Source: Trichomonas tenax (Eukaryota; Parabasalia; Trichomonadida; Trichomonadidae). From it: a DNA stretch of 49,991 nt. Below, piece after piece: positions 47,433-49,991 of this stretch; position 1 is the first letter of the stretch, and every line of letters starts with the position of its first letter. Location of the stretch: the NCBI GenBank assembly GCA_023091735.1, contig JALKBU010000305.1:1-49991 (forward strand), in the 5' to 3' direction. The translations under genes were made by a program, and so were the position numbers. The notes beneath the pieces were generated by a model. The model was given only the letters and a program-made list of their open reading frames with translations, was not told where the DNA came from and did not search any database.

Positions 47433-49679
47433 TCACATCTTCTTCAGTGATGACCTGACATAGCTTGAAACGAACTTTTCCATTTCTTCGAGTGTACTTG
47501 TTTCAACAGTTCTCATCTGGTAGAACATTGTGCGTCCTTCAGCTCTAAGCTCCGCAATCAAGTCATCTGGTCCCTGTATTTCTTCTTCCTCTTTGTAAGA
47601 GCTTTCATCCTGTGAGAGATATTCGTCTCCGCTGTCTGGATCCACGCCAATCAAATCGAAGAAGTTTACCTTCTTGAAGACCGGTGGATCATCATCTTCG
47701 TACCCATCATCATCTGTTTCGAAGACTTCTGTGTGCCCAGACATCTTAACTTTCTGACGAGGACCACCAACAAGTGTTCTCGTTCTGCGCACGCGCTTAC
47801 GCTTCTTTCTTGGGCTGTCGAGAATTGGCGTATCAGGAAGTTCTGGCTCCGATGAAACCGATTTCTTCTTCTTTTGCTTTGGCTTCGCCTGCTCTTGTTG
47901 CGATGGAGGCTCGATCTTGATTGTGCCAAAATCTAATATTGACGGCGGCGGCTCATCGTTCTCGCTGGCTTTCCTTGAGTTATACGACTCTTCCTCTTCA
48001 CCGAAGTACAACTCTTCTTCATCAGCTGCAGAAGATGACTGAAACTTTGATGACCTTGTGTTGCTACTTTCTTGCTTCTTTTCTTCATCTGATTTGTTTG
48101 ATTTATCGGACTTTCCTGATTTCGAGGATTTGGATGATTTCTTCTTCGCTGACTTCTTCGGTTTATGCTTCTTGTGTGCTTTCTTTTTAGTGGATGATTT
48201 CTTTGTATTCTTTGGCTTTGACTCCGGTTTAGGACTCTCTGCTGGTTTCTGCTCTTCCTCTGGTGGCTTGAAGTCAGGATGGAAGACATTCTTTATTTCT
48301 GGTGGCCTTGGCGTAACGAGCGGAGAAATCGGCTTCAAAGCTGTTGGTGTAGCTGGCAGAGCTTCTGATGGCTGCATGCTTGATGAAGCGAGCTCAAACT
48401 CTATCGAAGGAGGAATGGGAAGTGGCGGTGGAGACTTTGGTAATAAAACAGACATCGAAATCATGTTTTTCTTTTTGGACTTTTTCTTCTTCTTTTTCGA
48501 ATGCGGGGCGTTATTCGCGCTGTTGTTGACTGGCTCGTTATTGTCATCTTCATCCTGAAAGTCTGAAGGATGATCTAAAGTCTTTTTGAGTGGAGGAGGC
48601 TTAGGAAGGAAATTCGCATTCAAAGGTGGTGCAACGTAATATATATTTGTTGCTGATTGTAATCTTTTGGATGGAGAAGGAGATGTCCCTTGGTTCTTTA
48701 AGTTTGTCGATTTTGGAGTTCTGTTTTCTTTAGTTGGTGAGTCAGTACTTGATAATTTTCTAACTGGAGATGCTTTAAAATGTCCTGGCGATTTAGGGGC
48801 CTCTTTGTTATCTGCCTGTGTTGCCGAGGACTGTGGGTTATTCTGTGGAGTCGCCTTGCGCTGTTTCGACGGCGAATTGGACTCATAGACGAATATTTCA
48901 GAATTTGGTGAACTATCACCACTGGAAATCACAATTGTATCCACGATCATTGTGTTGGAATCGCTCTCTGAAGTGCTATCCATAGTGTTAGAAACGCTCC
49001 ACAAGTGCGTGTGTTTCTTCTTTCCGTGTCTGAGATAATTGCTTTCTATCGATCGAGATGCGATTCTGTTGATCTGCTTAGTGTTGTCTGACTCCCCAGA
49101 CTGAACAAGAGAGTATCCTGATATAGATTCTGAAAAAACGTCAGATTTTGTCGGAAACTTGAATGGCGGGAATTCAACGAGGTCAGGTAATGGCATTACT
49201 GATGATAATTGATTCGCTTTTAGTTCTGTTGATGTGAGATTTATGGTCTGATTATTTTGAGGATTTACAATGCAAAGAGGACAGTAGGAATAGATAATCC
49301 AGCCCTTTTTGAGGTAGTCTTGGACTCTCGGCCTCAATTCTTTTCCTGTATTAATAGTTACATCATCTAAAATTTGTCCATTTACCTCACTCATGCTGTC
49401 ACCGAATACAATGACGCACATTAAATGAAGAAACTTATATTGAATCAGCGGTGTCTTGAGTAGTGATATTGAAGATAATTTTGGTTGCGGTTTCGCATCA
49501 ACATATGTCTGAATGTATGTCTCATCCAAGTTTAGGTTTGTGAGCATCGGCAAAATTGGTAATGTTTTTAAAGAAGTTATTGGATTTCGTGAAAAATTCA
49601 AAGATTTGTAAGTCAATAACTGGTTAATTTTGCTAAAATCCGTTATACCCTTGTTTGAGAAGTTTCCCTCTCCGGGCAA
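47433..49679 (-). CDS. LRR protein with long disordered, Lys/Ser/Pro-rich region
   Basis: This encodes 748 residues as drawn. The N-terminus has two to three leucine-rich units (GITDFSKINQLLTYKSLNFS, ITSLKTLPILPMLTNLNLDE, PKLSSISLLKTPL) and an LRR-cap-like helical part to about 125. From 160 on it is disordered, with S-P sites, PPPLPIPPS, several basic clusters (KKKKKKSKKKN, KKKAHKKHKPKKSAKKK, RKKRKRVRRTR) that would serve as nuclear signals, and acidic patches; it ends with a helix. A chromatin or RNA role is a guess. The start is unclear: the frame has no ATG until 49547, inside the LRRs, and stays open upstream to near 49787. The drawn end is a TTG. A one-base error could join it to an ATG near 49821. 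Confidence 0.7.
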   Translation of the reverse strand: MPGEGNFSNKGITDFSKINQLLTYKSLNFSRNPITSLKTLPILPMLTNLNLDETYIQTYVDAKPQPKLSSISLLKTPLIQYKFLHLMCVIVFGDSMSEVNGQILDDVTINTGKELRPRVQDYLKKGWIIYSYCPLCIVNPQNNQTINLTSTELKANQLSSVMPLPDLVEFPPFKFPTKSDVFSESISGYSLVQSGESDNTKQINRIASRSIESNYLRHGKKKHTHLWSVSNTMDSTSESDSNTMIVDTIVISSGDSSPNSEIFVYESNSPSKQRKATPQNNPQSSATQADNKEAPKSPGHFKASPVRKLSSTDSPTKENRTPKSTNLKNQGTSPSPSKRLQSATNIYYVAPPLNANFLPKPPPLKKTLDHPSDFQDEDDNNEPVNNSANNAPHSKKKKKKSKKKNMISMSVLLPKSPPPLPIPPSIEFELASSSMQPSEALPATPTALKPISPLVTPRPPEIKNVFHPDFKPPEEEQKPAESPKPESKPKNTKKSSTKKKAHKKHKPKKSAKKKSSKSSKSGKSDKSNKSDEEKKQESSNTRSSKFQSSSAADEEELYFGEEEESYNSRKASENDEPPPSILDFGTIKIEPPSQQEQAKPKQKKKKSVSSEPELPDTPILDSPRKKRKRVRRTRTLVGGPRQKVKMSGHTEVFETDDDGYEDDDPPVFKKVNFFDLIGVDPDSGDEYLSQDESSYKEEEEIQGPDDLIAELRAEGRTMFYQMRTVETSTLEEMEKFVSSYVRSSLKKM

Positions 49680-49864
49680 CGGGACGTCAGGATCGTCAGT
49701 TAGTCCGGAAGGAGTTGACGAAATCGTTTTTATAGAATAAAAATTTCCAGGGGTTGAGGGGCAGACACCTTCTCTAACGGCCGCCGGTTACATCAGATCC
49801 CATCAAATACCATCTACCCATCCCTTTGCAACATCACATTTCACGAAATCACCAATAGGATAGC
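49680..49864. other. GC-richer region upstream of the LRR gene
   Basis: It is less AT-rich than other spacers, with GGGGTTGAGGGGCAG and ACGGCCGCCGG (about 49750-49785). The LRR frame is open through part of it. No RNA family is recognised. It ends where the terminal copy starts. Confidence 0.4.
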
Positions 49865-49991
49865 GGGGACTGGGACAAAATAGAACAACGTGCTTTTCTG
49901 ACATGTAAATTATGTTTGACATATAGAGTCAGAATGTCAAATATAAAGGAAAGTGACGTGATTGCGCGGGAAAAATGGAAAAGTGTCAATA
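49865..49991 (+). repeat. Right terminal inverted copy, promoter-like, facing outward
   Basis: This is the partner of 1-127 (125/127). Read outward (plus) it has TGACATGTAAAT (49899-49910), TTTGACATATAGAG, GAATGTCAAAT, GTGACGTGA (a CRE-like word made by the two mismatches), GCGCGGGAAA (49964-49973, E2F-like) and GAAAAGTGTCAATA at the last base. A gene start is expected within a few bases beyond the window. Confidence 0.8.

Noticed and set aside
1..49991. A single 50-kb Maverick/Polinton-like element bounded by terminal inverted repeats
   Set aside because: The genes inside are ordinary cellular housekeeping genes; no integrase, protein-primed polymerase, packaging ATPase or capsid gene is present.

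Overview
The window looks like nuclear DNA of a parabasalid (trichomonad) protist, most likely Tritrichomonas or a close relative. This rests on (i) about 25 intron-free protein genes separated by very AT-rich spacers, (ii) lineage-typical families: an initiator-binding-domain (IBD) protein, R2R3 Myb factors, ankyrin proteins with a long N-terminal region, a Gly-rich/Thr-rich surface protein with a trichomonad-type cytoplasmic tail, and a papain-family protease, (iii) ATGs placed only a few bases after a recurring AAAAGTGACA-like element, and (iv) several stop codons embedded in TAAA. The species call is inference; no rRNA or other marker is present.

Layout. 1-127 and 49865-49991 are an inverted pair (125/127 identical) oriented outward, so the window is probably a complete contig ending inside a multicopy repeat. 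0.9-10 kb: a BAR-like coiled-coil gene, a foldback element with near-identical arms of about 247 bp, an IBD gene broken by an in-frame TGA, a glycosyltransferase-like type II membrane protein, a hypothetical gene and an ARM/HEAT protein. 10-17 kb: a HELQ/POLQ-type helicase with an E2F-like site upstream, a BuGZ/ZNF207 homologue sharing a 24-bp bidirectional start region with an ankyrin gene, a divergent 14-3-3 and a hypothetical gene. 17.2-22.3 kb is a gene graveyard: a Myb pseudogene and a surface-receptor pseudogene. 22.3-27.3 kb: ankyrin/coiled-coil protein, papain-like protease, MAP kinase with SEY in place of TEY. 27.46-28.19 kb: a non-coding tandem array of covarying hairpins, the most unusual structure in the window. 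28.7-41.3 kb: an ARM protein behind a six-copy, 20-bp-period promoter array, a PDI-like protein without CxxC, a Myb factor, a sperm-tail PG-rich repeat protein, a PP2A-A-like HEAT protein, a B-box/TLDc protein, a small frameshifted gene and a DZIP1-like ciliary zinc-finger protein. 43-49.7 kb: AP-complex sigma subunit, small hypotheticals, prefoldin subunit 3, a propeller-like hypothetical and an LRR/disordered nuclear-type protein.

The genes do not form one pathway. They cover membrane traffic (AP sigma, BAR-like), cytoskeleton and flagella (prefoldin 3, PG-rich repeat, DZIP1-like, BuGZ), signalling (MAPK, 14-3-3, PP2A-A-like), transcription (IBD, Myb) and DNA repair (helicase). What ties the window together is its promoter grammar: two short elements, AAAAGTGACA-like next to the ATG and TGACATGTAAAY further upstream, recur in front of unrelated genes. 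Both also occur in the terminal inverted copies, together with an E2F-like TTTCCCGCGC.
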